A stretch of 64,000 bases of DNA, taken from positions 27,142 to 91,141 of the forward strand of contig CAMNHV010000005.1 of NCBI GenBank assembly GCA_946539855.1, written 5' to 3'. This document shows positions 43,424 to 54,055 of this stretch, one piece after another. The position numbers and the translations under genes are program-made. The notes beneath the pieces were generated by a model. That model saw only the letters and a list, made by a program, of their open reading frames with translations, ran no database searches and had not been told where the DNA came from. This DNA is from CAG-791 sp002449595 (GTDB lineage Bacteria; Bacillota; Clostridia; Lachnospirales; Lachnospiraceae). Positions within the stretch are counted from its first letter, which is position 1. Each line of letters begins with the position of its first letter.

Positions 43424-45154
43424 ATGGAACCCATCATAGAATTCAAGGACTATTCCTTCCGGTACAGGTCGCAGACGGAACCCACGGTTCAGGATATCAA
43501 CCTGCGGATCATGCCCGGGGAAAAGGTCCTCATCGCCGGTCCCTCCGGGTCCGGCAAATCCACGCTTGCCCACACCATCAACGCCCTGATCCCGTGCTCG
43601 TTTCCCGGGGAGACGGCCGGCACGCTCCGCGTCTGCGGAAAGGACCCGCAGCAAGAGGGCGTCTTCGGCATGTCAAAACTCGTCGGCACCGTCCTGCAGG
43701 ACACGGACGGCCAGTTCATTGGTCTCACCGTGGCGGAGGACCTCGCCTTCGCGCTCGAGAATGACGCGGTCCCGCAGGAGCAGCTGAAAAAGCGCGTTGA
43801 CGAGATCGCCGGCATCGTCAACCTGAAGGACCTGCTCCACCACGCCCCCGGCGAACTCTCCGGCGGCCAGAAGCAGCGCGTCTCCATGGGAGGCGTCCTG
43901 GCGGACGACGTGAAGATCCTGCTCTTTGACGAGCCGCTCGCCAATCTCGACCCGGCGACCGGGAAAAAGACCATCGCCCTGATCGACCGCATTCTGAAAG
44001 AAGAAGACCTGACTGTCGTCATCATCGAACACCGCCTCGAGGACGTCCTCTACCGGGACGTCGACCGGATCGTGGTCATCGGCGAGGGACGGATCGTGTG
44101 CGACCTGCCCCCGGACGAGCTCCTTAGCACCGACATCCTGAAGGAGCAGGGGATCCGCGAGCCGCTCTACGTCTCCGCGCTCGGCTACGCCGGCGTAACA
44201 CTGCGCCCGGAGGATCACCCGCAGCACATCGAGAGCATGGAGCTCGCGCCGTACGCCGAATCCGTGCGGAAGTGGTTTACGGCGGCGCCGGCGAAGGCCG
44301 TGCCCGTGAGTGATGCGCCCGCGCTGGAGGTGCGGGACCTGAACTTTTCCTACACACCCGGAGAACCGGTGCTCCGCGGCGTCTCCTTCCGCTTAAACCG
44401 CGGGGAGATGGTCGCGCTCGTCGGCAGAAACGGCGCGGGCAAGTCGACGCTCGCCTCCCTGATCTGCGGCTTCGTGAAACCGGACAGCGGCGAGATCCTC
44501 CTCGGCGGAAAAGACATCTCCCCTCTCTCGATCAAGGAGCGCGGCGAACATGTGGGGCTCGTGATGCAGAGCCCGAACCAGATGATCTCCAAGCCCATGA
44601 TCTCCGAAGAAGTCGGGCTCGGACTCACCGTGCGCGGCGTGCCCGCGGCGGAAGTCGAGGAGCGCGTCGGGAGAGCACTCAAGATCTGTGGGTTATATCC
44701 TTTTCGCAACTGGCCCGTCTCCGCGCTGTCCTTCGGACAGAAGAAGCGCGTCACGATTGCCTCGATCCTGGTCATGGATCCCGAGATCCTCATCCTGGAC
44801 GAGCCGACCGCCGGGCAGGATTACCGCCACTACACCGAGATCATGGAGTTCCTGCGCAGGATCAACCGGGAGACCGGCATCACGATCCTGATGATCACGC
44901 ATGACATGCACCTGATGCTGGAGTACACCGACCGCGCGCTCGTCGTCGCGGACGGGACGCTCCTCGCGGACAAAACGCCTTCCGCGGTCCTCACGGATGA
45001 AGCCCTGACCGAGGCCGCGGACCTGAAGAAGACGTCGCTCTACGACCTCGCCGTCCGCTGCGGCATCGAGCCGCCCTCCGAGTTCGTCGACCGCTTCATC
45101 GCCTACGAGCGCGAGCACATGCGGCGCGCGGAGCAGGAAGGAGGCGCGCAGTGA
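43424..45154 (+). CDS. ECF transporter ATPase, two fused ABC domains
   Basis: Drives substrate import; 576 residues hold two complete ABC ATPases, where many ECF systems use two proteins. Domain 1: Walker A GPSGSGKST (near 40), signature LSGGQKQRV, Walker B ILLFDEP. Domain 2 from about 295: GRNGAGKST, signature LSFGQKKRV, Walker B ILILDEP, and a His switch in TILMITHDMH. Both sites appear competent. It overlaps the T-component gene by four bases (GTGA), so the two are probably translated together. Confidence 0.94.
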   Translation: MEPIIEFKDYSFRYRSQTEPTVQDINLRIMPGEKVLIAGPSGSGKSTLAHTINALIPCSFPGETAGTLRVCGKDPQQEGVFGMSKLVGTVLQDTDGQFIGLTVAEDLAFALENDAVPQEQLKKRVDEIAGIVNLKDLLHHAPGELSGGQKQRVSMGGVLADDVKILLFDEPLANLDPATGKKTIALIDRILKEEDLTVVIIEHRLEDVLYRDVDRIVVIGEGRIVCDLPPDELLSTDILKEQGIREPLYVSALGYAGVTLRPEDHPQHIESMELAPYAESVRKWFTAAPAKAVPVSDAPALEVRDLNFSYTPGEPVLRGVSFRLNRGEMVALVGRNGAGKSTLASLICGFVKPDSGEILLGGKDISPLSIKERGEHVGLVMQSPNQMISKPMISEEVGLGLTVRGVPAAEVEERVGRALKICGLYPFRNWPVSALSFGQKKRVTIASILVMDPEILILDEPTAGQDYRHYTEIMEFLRRINRETGITILMITHDMHLMLEYTDRALVVADGTLLADKTPSAVLTDEALTEAADLKKTSLYDLAVRCGIEPPSEFVDRFIAYEREHMRRAEQEGGAQ

Positions 45155-45978
45155 ACCGTTTTCTGTCTTATGAAAAAAAGGACACCTGGATCCACGAGCT
45201 CTCCGGCGTCACGAAGCTGATCTTCTTCCTCCTGTGGAGCCTCACCAGCGCGATGACCTACGACACGAGGGTCCTGCTCGTCATGATCGCGGTCAGCCTT
45301 GTCGTCCTGAAAATGAGCAGGACGCAGTTCCGCCAGGTTTCCTTCGTGTTCCGGGCGATCCTCGTCTTCATGGTCCTGAACGTGATCGCGATCTTCGTCA
45401 TCTCCCCCTACGAGGGCTGCCGCATTTACGGGAGCCGCACGGATCTCGTGCGCCTGTGGGGAAGCTGCTGGCTCACGAAAGAACAGCTCTTCTACCTGTT
45501 TAACATCGTGATCAAGTACTTCACGATCATCCCCGCGGTGTTCACGTTCCTCATCACGACGGATCCCAGCGAGCTCGCGGCCTCCATGAACCGGATCGGT
45601 ATCAGCTACAAGCTGACCTACGCGCTCGCGATATCGCTCCGCTACATCCCGGACATCCAGGACGAGTACCACCGGATCAAAAATGCGCAGGAGGCGCGCG
45701 GCATCGAGATGAGCGGCAAGGCGAAGCTGAAGGACCGGATCGTCCGCACCGCGAGCATCCTCTTCCCGCTCCTGTTCACGACGATGGAGCGGATCGACAC
45801 CGTCAGCAACGCGATGGAGCTGCGCGGCTTCGGCAAAAAGAAAAAGCGGACGTGGTATTCCGCACGCCCGCTGAAACGAAACGATTATCTTGTCCTCATC
45901 CTGACGGTATTGTTCTGCGCCGTCTCGCTTTTCATCACCTACCGCGACGGGAGCCGCTTCTGGAACCCGTTTCAGTGA
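45151..45978 (+). CDS. ECF transporter T component
   Basis: Transmembrane coupling subunit linking the S component to the ATPases, 275 residues. Hydrophobic helices fill the N-terminal half; the coupling helices carry the short Ala-Arg-Gly signature, here AQEARGIEM near 188, and a second similar motif MELRGFGKKKK near 228. The start is GTG, overlapping the ATPase stop. Twelve bases separate its stop from the convergent isomerase gene, with no hairpin terminator visible. Confidence 0.92.
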   Translation: MNRFLSYEKKDTWIHELSGVTKLIFFLLWSLTSAMTYDTRVLLVMIAVSLVVLKMSRTQFRQVSFVFRAILVFMVLNVIAIFVISPYEGCRIYGSRTDLVRLWGSCWLTKEQLFYLFNIVIKYFTIIPAVFTFLITTDPSELAASMNRIGISYKLTYALAISLRYIPDIQDEYHRIKNAQEARGIEMSGKAKLKDRIVRTASILFPLLFTTMERIDTVSNAMELRGFGKKKKRTWYSARPLKRNDYLVLILTVLFCAVSLFITYRDGSRFWNPFQ

Positions 45979-45990
45979 TGATTGATTTTT

Positions 45991-46797
45991 TTACTCCGGT
46001 TTCAGAACGCTCTCGACAAAGGCCATGTCCTCTCTCAGGATCGCCTCCGCCTCCTGCGGGGTCCTCGCGCTCTTGTAGCTGCTCTCGAAGATGATCCATC
46101 CCCGGAAGCCCTGCTCGTCCATGGCCTTCAGGACGTTTCGCACGCCGCCGAACCGGACGTCCTGCACGATGGGATACGGGACGCCGTCCCGCCCGTGCTT
46201 TAAGTGCGCGTGGATGTACTTCGGCGCATATTTCTTGTAGACCGGGACCGGATCGATGCCGCGGGACGACATGTTCTCGTTGTCGAAAAGCATGTACAGC
46301 GTGCCCTCATATTCTTTCAGCTCCTCGAGAACGATGTCGTAATACTCGTCCGGGAGCACGGCCTCGTGCCCGATCTTCACGCCGTATCTCTCGCCGAGCC
46401 CGCACGCGTACTTCAGGCACTTGATCGTCTGGTCCAGCTGTTCCCTGTTGTAGATCCACCCGTCAAAAAAGCTGGGCATGTGCACCGCCGGTGCACCCAT
46501 CGCCCGCGCGGCCTTCAGCGCGAGGCTGATGCTGTACATGCAGTCGGTCTCCCGCTCCGGGCGGCTCATGCCGATGTCGCACAGCACGTTGATCGCGAGG
46601 ATGGACGGTTCGAGACCGTACTTCTCGAGATTCTTCCTCCACCCGATCGCCCACTCTTCCGTCGAAGGATCATCCGTACAGGCTTTGCTGTCAAATTCGA
46701 TGCTGACCGTCTTCAGGCCGATCTTCTTCGCCCATGCGAGGAGCTCTTCTCCCTGATACGGCGCCTCCCACTGTGTCACTCCAAAGCCTTTAAACAT
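45991..46797 (-). CDS. Sugar phosphate isomerase/epimerase family protein (TIM barrel)
   Basis: 268 residues of the xylose-isomerase-like barrel superfamily. Conserved barrel positions include HMPSFFDGW, GHEAVLPDEY (metal Glu), MLFDNENMS (metal Asp) and IHAHLKHGRDG, then WIIFESSYKS near the end. Such enzymes epimerise or isomerise keto- and inositol-type sugars; the substrate cannot be read from sequence. GGAGG lies seven bases before ATG. It is a single gene, 59 bases upstream of nothing coding on its strand except the Cys-rich fusion gene, which precedes it. Confidence 0.83.
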   Translation of the reverse strand: MFKGFGVTQWEAPYQGEELLAWAKKIGLKTVSIEFDSKACTDDPSTEEWAIGWRKNLEKYGLEPSILAINVLCDIGMSRPERETDCMYSISLALKAARAMGAPAVHMPSFFDGWIYNREQLDQTIKCLKYACGLGERYGVKIGHEAVLPDEYYDIVLEELKEYEGTLYMLFDNENMSSRGIDPVPVYKKYAPKYIHAHLKHGRDGVPYPIVQDVRFGGVRNVLKAMDEQGFRGWIIFESSYKSARTPQEAEAILREDMAFVESVLKPE

Positions 46798-46856
46798 GGC
46801 GCTGCCTCCTCCGTGAGCCTGTTACCATACATAATTTCTCTGATTCCTGTGTGCCG

Positions 46857-47354
46857 TCACGCCGCCGTTCCGCGCACCGCCGCGTCGCAGCCCTCTTCCC
46901 GCACCACGTCGCACGGGATGCCCGCCGCCTCGAGCTGGCTGAGCGCCCCTGCGCCGATGCCGCGGCAGATCACGCGGTTCACGGTGCAGTTCTTCAAGAG
47001 GGCGATCTTCTCCTTCGTGCCGCGTAGGCCGGATGACGAGATCATGGAACCCAGGATCTGCCCGTCCTTGACGAAGCTGATGCGAAAGCACTCGGCCTGC
47101 TCGAACGGAACGCAGCAGGTTCCGCCGCCGCAGGCGACCGCGACCGCCTCGCTCTTTAAGATCTCAACCTGCCGGCGCACTTCCTCCGCGTCGATCGCGC
47201 CATGCCCTTTGCCGCTTCCGCAATGGTTGCAGGAGCCGCCGCAGGAGCTGCAGTTTCCGCCGCAGGAGGACCCGCCTTTCGCGAGGCTGCGAATACAGTA
47301 AAATACGATCACCGCGAGCAGTGCCAGGATCAGGATCGTTGCAATTGAACCCAT
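46857..47354 (-). CDS. FeoB-associated-type Cys-rich membrane anchor fused to a NifX/NifB (FeMo-cofactor) domain
   Basis: 165 residues. Residues ~3-24 are one membrane helix, followed by a Gly/Ser/Cys run with six cysteines (motifs CGGNC, CGGSC, CNHC). This layout matches small membrane proteins often found beside feoB. From about 55 on, the protein resembles the dinitrogenase iron-molybdenum cofactor-binding domain (VAVACGGGT, ILGSMISSSGLRGTKEKIAL, VICRGIGAGALSQLEAAGI). The two are normally separate. feoA/feoB are not in the window. A role in iron or Fe-S handling at the membrane is inferred. There are two possible ATGs (47357, 47354) behind GAGGGA. A palindrome of iron-regulator type lies upstream. 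Confidence 0.78.
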   Translation of the reverse strand: MGSIATILILALLAVIVFYCIRSLAKGGSSCGGNCSSCGGSCNHCGSGKGHGAIDAEEVRRQVEILKSEAVAVACGGGTCCVPFEQAECFRISFVKDGQILGSMISSSGLRGTKEKIALLKNCTVNRVICRGIGAGALSQLEAAGIPCDVVREEGCDAAVRGTAA

Positions 47355-47383
47355 CATTTTTCATCCCTCATCGGCTGATGCCG

Positions 47384-47426
47384 TTTCTGATAAGTTAATG
47401 GTTAACCGTTGCTAACTCATCAGAAA
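47384..47426 (-). promoter_or_regulatory. Palindromic candidate operator upstream of the Cys-rich fusion gene
   Basis: Outer arms tttctgat (47384-47391) and atcagaaa (47419-47426) enclose gtta (47394-47397) and taac (47413-47416), all centred on 47405, with ggttaacc inside at 47400-47407. The GTTA...TAAC pattern resembles operators of DtxR/IdeR-type metal regulators. No T run follows on the minus strand, so it is not a clear terminator for the GH51 gene. Confidence 0.45.
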
Positions 47427-47472
47427 CTACCACATTTTTCCTGCCCGCGCAAGAAGCCGCAAGCTCCGCGCC

Positions 47473-48993
47473 TTATTTCTCCGCGGCGCCGAACACGATC
47501 ACGTTCCAGGACGCCGGCTTCATCTGCGCCGTGAAGATGCCGTCCGAGAAGGTGTAATCGCGCCTTTCGACCGGCTTCACCTTCTGTTCCAGCGCGGAGT
47601 TGACCGCCTTCATGTCCGTGCCCTCGAGCGCGAGATACTCCTGGACCTCATATCCCTCAAACCCGCGCAGGTCCGCCTCAAAGGAGACTTCCTCGTCCGT
47701 GCGCCGGTTGACCGCGAAGATCGTGGTCTGCCCCAGTTCCTCATTGTACACGGCGACCGCCTCGATATCCGTGACGTCCTCGTGCTGCGAGGTGTCATGC
47801 TTTCCGGTCGTGATGACCGGCTGCAGCGCATAGCCCCTGCCGAAGCGGGACGCGTGCAGGAAAGGATAAAAGATCGTCTGCCGCCACGCGGGGCCGTCCG
47901 TCTCGGTCATGATCGGCGCGATGACGTTGATCAGCTGCGCGAGGCAGGCCACCTTGATCCTGTCCGCGTGCTTCAGGAAGCGGATGAGCGCGAGGCCGTC
48001 GACGATCGCGTCCTCGTAGTTGTAGATGTCTTCCAGAAGGTGCGGATGGGAGCGCCAGGGCAGGTTCGCCATGTCCTCGTTGTCCTGCTGCGTCGAGTGA
48101 TACCACACGTTCCACTCGTCGAAGGACAGATTGATCGTCTTTTTGCTCCGCTTCTTCGCCTTCACGAAATCCGCCGCGGAGATGACCGCGTGCAGGAAGT
48201 CCTCAAGATCGTCCGAGACCGCGAAGAAGTCCGCCGTGTCGTCCGCCAGGTTGTTCCAGTACGTATGGAGCGACATGTAGTCCACATCGTCGTAAGACTC
48301 GTTTAAGACCGTCATCTCCCAGTCCGGGAACGAAGGCATGTTCATGTTGGAGCTGCCGCAGACGACGAACTCCAGCGAGCTGTCCATCATCTTCATCGCC
48401 TTCGCCGTCTCCGCCGCGAGGCGCCCGTACTCCTTCGCCTCCTTGTGGCCGGTCTGCCAGGGGCCGTCCATCTCGTTGCCGAGGCACCACAGCTTGATGT
48501 TATAGGGATCCTTGTCGCCGTGGCTCTTCCGGAGGTTCGCATAGTGGCTGTCGGTGTCCAGGTTGCAGTACTCGAGCAGGTTCAGCGCGTCCGTGACGCC
48601 GCGTGTGCCGAGGTTCACAGCCATCATGACGTCCGTCCCGGCCTTCTTCGCCCACTTCGTGAACTCGCCGATGCCGACCTCGTTCGGCTCAAAGGTCCGC
48701 CACGCCAGATCCAGTCTCTTCTTCCGCTGGTCCTTCGGCCCGACGCCGTCCTCCCAGTAATAGTTCGAGACGAAATTGCCGCCCGGGTAGCGCACGATCG
48801 GCACGTTCAGCTCGCGCACCAGTTCGATGACGTCCTTCCGGAACCCCATCTCGTCCGCGCTCGGGTGTCCCGGCTGGTAGATGCCCTCGTAGACCGCTCT
48901 TCCGAGATGCTCGATGAACGAGCCGTAGATCCTGTCGTCGATCTTCGCGATCTTAAGGTCCTTATCCACGATCATTTTTGTCTTCTGCGCCAT
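47473..48993 (-). CDS. abfA: Alpha-L-arabinofuranosidase, GH51
   Basis: Removes terminal L-arabinofuranose from arabinoxylan or arabinan oligosaccharides. 506 residues, family length. Barrel motifs: GSFIEHLGRAVYEGIY near 23, RYPGGNFVSNYYWEDG, acid/base Glu in CLGNEMDGPW (near 171), nucleophile Glu in SFDEWNVWY (near 293); a C-terminal beta sandwich follows. There is no signal peptide, so it is cytoplasmic. GGAG lies eight bases before the chosen ATG 48993; an extension to 49050 lacks a site. Apparently single; L-arabinose genes (araA/B/D) are not seen here. Confidence 0.95.
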   Translation of the reverse strand: MAQKTKMIVDKDLKIAKIDDRIYGSFIEHLGRAVYEGIYQPGHPSADEMGFRKDVIELVRELNVPIVRYPGGNFVSNYYWEDGVGPKDQRKKRLDLAWRTFEPNEVGIGEFTKWAKKAGTDVMMAVNLGTRGVTDALNLLEYCNLDTDSHYANLRKSHGDKDPYNIKLWCLGNEMDGPWQTGHKEAKEYGRLAAETAKAMKMMDSSLEFVVCGSSNMNMPSFPDWEMTVLNESYDDVDYMSLHTYWNNLADDTADFFAVSDDLEDFLHAVISAADFVKAKKRSKKTINLSFDEWNVWYHSTQQDNEDMANLPWRSHPHLLEDIYNYEDAIVDGLALIRFLKHADRIKVACLAQLINVIAPIMTETDGPAWRQTIFYPFLHASRFGRGYALQPVITTGKHDTSQHEDVTDIEAVAVYNEELGQTTIFAVNRRTDEEVSFEADLRGFEGYEVQEYLALEGTDMKAVNSALEQKVKPVERRDYTFSDGIFTAQMKPASWNVIVFGAAEK

Positions 48994-49080
48994 GCGTGAG
49001 TCTCCTCTCTTGATTTCATGATTCACTGCAGTTTCCGGGGCTCGCCCCATGTTCAGGTCATCTGTAAGTGTTCAGGAACT

Positions 49081-50238
49081 TCACATTTCCTCCCTGATGT
49101 GCTTAAGGCGCGAGAGCGCCTCTTCGAGTGTCGCGTTCTTTTTCGCGAAGTGGAACCGGATCAGGTGGTTCACGGGCTCCTTAAAGAAGCTCGATCCGGG
49201 CACCGCGCCGACGCCGACCCGCTCCGCGAGGTCCTCGCAGAATTTCAGGTCATCCTCATATCCGAATTCCGAGATGTCGACCATCACGTAATAGGCGCCC
49301 TGCGGCACGTTATGCACAAGGCCGGCAGCATCCAGTCCCTGCAGGAACAGGTCTCTCTTCTCCGTGTAGATCTTCAGCAGGCGGTCGTAGTATTCCTGCC
49401 CGAACTGCAGGCCGGGGATGACCGCCTCCTGCAGCGGCGCTGCCGCGCCGACCGTCAGGAAGTCGTGGACTTTCCGGATGCGGTCCGTGATCTCGGGCGG
49501 CGCGATCGTGTAGCCGAGGCGCCAGCCGGTGATGGAATACGTCTTCGAGAGCGAGCTGCACGAGATCGTCCGCTTGCGCATGCCGGGAAGCGTCGCGAAG
49601 TAGACGTGCTGATACGGCTCGTACACGATGTGCTCGTACACTTCGTCGGTGATCACGTAGGCGTCGTACTTCTCCGCGAGGCCCGCGATCGTCAGCAGCT
49701 CTTCCCTTGTGAAGACCTTGCCGCAGGGGTTGGACGGATTGCAGAGGATCAGCGCCTTCGCGCCGCCCGCGAACGCCGCCTCGAGCTCCGCCGGATCAAA
49801 GTCATAGAGCGGCGGGCGGAGCGGGATGTACACCGGCTCCGCGCCGGAGAGGATGGTATCCGCTCCGTAATTCTCATAGAAAGGGGAAAAGATGGCGACC
49901 TTGTCGCCGGGGTCCACGACCGTCATCATCGCGGCCATCATGGCTTCCGTGCTGCCGCAGACGACCACGATCTCCCCGTCGGGATCGATGTCCATGCCCA
50001 TGAAGCGGGACTGCTTCGCGGCGATCGCCTCGCGCAGGTTCTGCGCGCCCCAGGTGATCGAGTACTGGTGCACGTTTTTCCCGGCGGTCTCAGTCAGTGC
50101 CTCCAGGATCTCCGCGGGAGGATCGAAATCCGGGAATCCCTGGGAGAGGTTGACGGCTCCATAGCGGTTCGAGATGCGCGTCATCCTGCGGATGACGGAA
50201 TCCGTGAAGATCGAAGTTCTCGCGGAAAGCGGGCGCAT
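49081..50238 (-). CDS. PLP-dependent aminotransferase, class I/II
   Basis: 385 residues with the fold-type I pattern: NLSQGFPDFDPP near 29, the cofactor-binding GSTEAMMAAMM near 93, CNPSNPCGKVFTREEL near 165, DEVYEHIVY near 198, Schiff-base Lys in SSLSKTYSITGWRLGY near 231, and the C-terminal Arg in HLIRFHFAK. It resembles KAT/PatA-like aminotransferases acting on aromatic, Met or Gln substrates; specificity is not resolved. GGAG stands before ATG. It lies downstream of GH36 on the same strand with a 66-base gap. Confidence 0.9.
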   Translation of the reverse strand: MRPLSARTSIFTDSVIRRMTRISNRYGAVNLSQGFPDFDPPAEILEALTETAGKNVHQYSITWGAQNLREAIAAKQSRFMGMDIDPDGEIVVVCGSTEAMMAAMMTVVDPGDKVAIFSPFYENYGADTILSGAEPVYIPLRPPLYDFDPAELEAAFAGGAKALILCNPSNPCGKVFTREELLTIAGLAEKYDAYVITDEVYEHIVYEPYQHVYFATLPGMRKRTISCSSLSKTYSITGWRLGYTIAPPEITDRIRKVHDFLTVGAAAPLQEAVIPGLQFGQEYYDRLLKIYTEKRDLFLQGLDAAGLVHNVPQGAYYVMVDISEFGYEDDLKFCEDLAERVGVGAVPGSSFFKEPVNHLIRFHFAKKNATLEEALSRLKHIREEM

Positions 50239-50304
50239 GGCAGCTCCTTTTTTGTGTGTTTGCAGCTCAGTTTCTGTTCACTGCGGTGTTCCTGTATCCC
50301 GGGC

Positions 50305-52542
50305 TCAGAATTCCAGACGGAACAGCCGCGCCATGACCGGCTTGTCGGTCTCCAGGCGCAGGATGTGGTCATCCGGGTCGAACAGATACGTGATGTCGTT
50401 GTTTGCCGGGTAGATGCAGGTGACGTCCTTCGTCTCCTCGGGGAGCGGAACCAGGATGCTGTCCGGCAGTACCGCTTTTCCCGCCTTGACGGAGGCAGGA
50501 AGGACCGACATCGAGGGATCCTCGGTGACGGGCCGCTTCCAGAGCGCGAGGTAGGCGCCGCTCTCATTCTTTAAGCCCGTCGCGACCCACTCGTCCGTCT
50601 GCTTCGCGAGGCCGATCGGCCAGAAGGGGACGGAGATGCGGATGTCGGAGCGGATCTTCTTGTAGGTCTCAATGCCCTCGATGACGAGCTGCCTGCGCAC
50701 ATCCTCGAGCTCCACGAGGTGGCCGCTCTGGTGGATGCGCATCAGCATCGTGTTGACCATGTTGTAGATGGTCTCCTCGCGCTGGCCGTCGAACCACGCG
50801 GCCTTCTCCTCTTCCGTGAGGCCCTCGGGCATCGCGTGATTTAGTGGATAGGACCAGACCGCGCTCTGCTCCGGCGCGACCGCGGAAGGCGCGTTCGCGG
50901 AGATCGTCGCGTAGTTCAGGTAATCTTCATTGTCGCTGGTCGACTGGATCGAGAGCTTCGAGAGCATCGCGTAGTCCATGCGGAGGCCGCCGCTCGAGCA
51001 GTTCTCGATGACGAGGTCGGGATAGCGCGCAAAGACGCCGTCCAGCCAGTCAAGGACCGCGCGCTCATGCCCCAGCATGCCGTCACCCGCGCTGTCCGCG
51101 TGTAGCTCCGTGCCGATGCCGGGCTCGATGTTGTAGTCCATCTTGATGTAGCCGACGTGGTATTCCTGCACGAGCCGGTCGATGACGCTGTCGACGTAGG
51201 CGCGCACCTCGGGATTCCGGAAGTCGAGCTGGTACCTCGAGCGGTCAAACACTCTCTTTCCGTGGCGGACGAAGAACCAGTCGTCCGGCACCTCGCCCGC
51301 CTTCTCGCAGTGGATGCCCATGACCTCGGGCTCCAGCCAGAGTCCGGGCGTCATGCCCTTGCTGCGGATGTAATCCATGACTTCGGACAGGCCGTTCGGG
51401 AAGCGCTTCCTGCTCTCCTTCCACTCGCCGACGCTGTCCCACCAGTCGCCGTCCGCGTACCAACCCGCGTCGACAACGTAGTACTCGCACCCTGCCTCGG
51501 CGGCAGCGTCGATGAGCGGGAATTCCTTTTCCGTCGTCGGGTCCGCGAACAGGCAGTTCATGTAGTCGTTGAAGATGACGGGCAGCCGCTCGTCGTCCTC
51601 GTTCGGGCGGCGGATCGCGCGGCGGTACTGCGTCAGCGTTCCCATCGCGTCATCGAATCCTGCTGCCGTCACGCCGACCGCGGCGGGCACCGTCTCGAAG
51701 GACTCGCCCGGCTTCAGATCGCGGAACCAGTGGGAATAGATCTCGTTCGGCCCGCCGAGCGCCAGGTACATGTGGCCGTGCTGGTAGCCGACCTCCCAGT
51801 GCCAGGAGCCGTTGTGCTCGATCTGCCAGAACAGTCCGCTCTTCGTCTCCTCGTTCTCGAGGTAGCCCATCGGGAGGTATTCCTTCGCGGACCAGTTGCC
51901 GGTGTTGCTGACGGACAGGAGCTTGCTCGTGCGCATGTCCGCCGGGGGCTGGTTCTGCTCCAGCGCGAGGTCATGCAGGGAGTAGGCGCGCCACTCAAGC
52001 TCGCGCTGCCAGCCGTTATGCGGGACGTAGACGCGCATCTTGTCGTTCAGCGCTTTCTTCCCTTCTTTTTCGATTCCTTCGTAGTGGAAGTTGGAGATGT
52101 ATTCGACCGTCTGCGTGCTGTCGCCGACGTTTTCGACAATGTTTTTCATTCGGATGACCGGGAGCCCGTCATAGAACTGCCAGACCGTATTTACCCGGAT
52201 GCCGCTCGGCTTATCCTCCGTGAGGATCGTGAGGAGCCTGCCCTTTTCATTGCGGGTATCTTCGTGGGAGACGTATTTCAGGAGATAGCCCGGCGCCGTC
52301 ACGATGTACTGGTTGCCGTGGCGCTCGAAGGGCCGGTCATAGCCGGACAGATTCAGTCCGACGAACGGATAGCCTTCCGTAAGTATTCTCGGAGCGATCG
52401 TCTCCGCCGGATCAGGAGCAAGCGCTGAAAAATGAAGCAGCTTCAGGACGCCTGGCTGCGGCCCTTCCTCCTCAGTCTCTGTAATGCCGAACCGGACGTA
52501 GATCCCGTTCTCCTCGATCTCCCAGTATCTCATGCTGTCCAC
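50305..52542 (-). CDS. Alpha-galactosidase, GH36
   Basis: Hydrolyses alpha-1,6-galactosides such as melibiose and raffinose, or galactomannan side chains. 745 residues, typical for the tetrameric GH36 enzymes, with N-terminal beta sandwich, barrel and C-terminal sheet. Nucleophile Asp lies in IKMDYNIEP near 467; acid/base Asp in STSDNEDY near 537, after CSSGGLRMDYAML. No secretion signal. The first possible start is GTG 52542; an ATG three codons later (52533) is also reasonable since GGTGG lies five bases before it. Divergent from hflX. Confidence 0.94.
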   Translation of the reverse strand: MDSMRYWEIEENGIYVRFGITETEEEGPQPGVLKLLHFSALAPDPAETIAPRILTEGYPFVGLNLSGYDRPFERHGNQYIVTAPGYLLKYVSHEDTRNEKGRLLTILTEDKPSGIRVNTVWQFYDGLPVIRMKNIVENVGDSTQTVEYISNFHYEGIEKEGKKALNDKMRVYVPHNGWQRELEWRAYSLHDLALEQNQPPADMRTSKLLSVSNTGNWSAKEYLPMGYLENEETKSGLFWQIEHNGSWHWEVGYQHGHMYLALGGPNEIYSHWFRDLKPGESFETVPAAVGVTAAGFDDAMGTLTQYRRAIRRPNEDDERLPVIFNDYMNCLFADPTTEKEFPLIDAAAEAGCEYYVVDAGWYADGDWWDSVGEWKESRKRFPNGLSEVMDYIRSKGMTPGLWLEPEVMGIHCEKAGEVPDDWFFVRHGKRVFDRSRYQLDFRNPEVRAYVDSVIDRLVQEYHVGYIKMDYNIEPGIGTELHADSAGDGMLGHERAVLDWLDGVFARYPDLVIENCSSGGLRMDYAMLSKLSIQSTSDNEDYLNYATISANAPSAVAPEQSAVWSYPLNHAMPEGLTEEEKAAWFDGQREETIYNMVNTMLMRIHQSGHLVELEDVRRQLVIEGIETYKKIRSDIRISVPFWPIGLAKQTDEWVATGLKNESGAYLALWKRPVTEDPSMSVLPASVKAGKAVLPDSILVPLPEETKDVTCIYPANNDITYLFDPDDHILRLETDKPVMARLFRLEF

Positions 52543-52684
52543 CCATTCCTTCTCTTGTTGTAAATGCCTCGCGGCAGGCGCGGTGCGCCGCGCTCTTCCA
52601 TGTGATATGATGTAGCCGCGGTCAGTGCATCGTTTATATTATATTATTTTCATAATCTATTTTGAACAGGGAGTTAAAGCCCGG

Positions 52685-54041
<1,357 letters not shown>

Positions 54042-54055
<14 letters not shown>

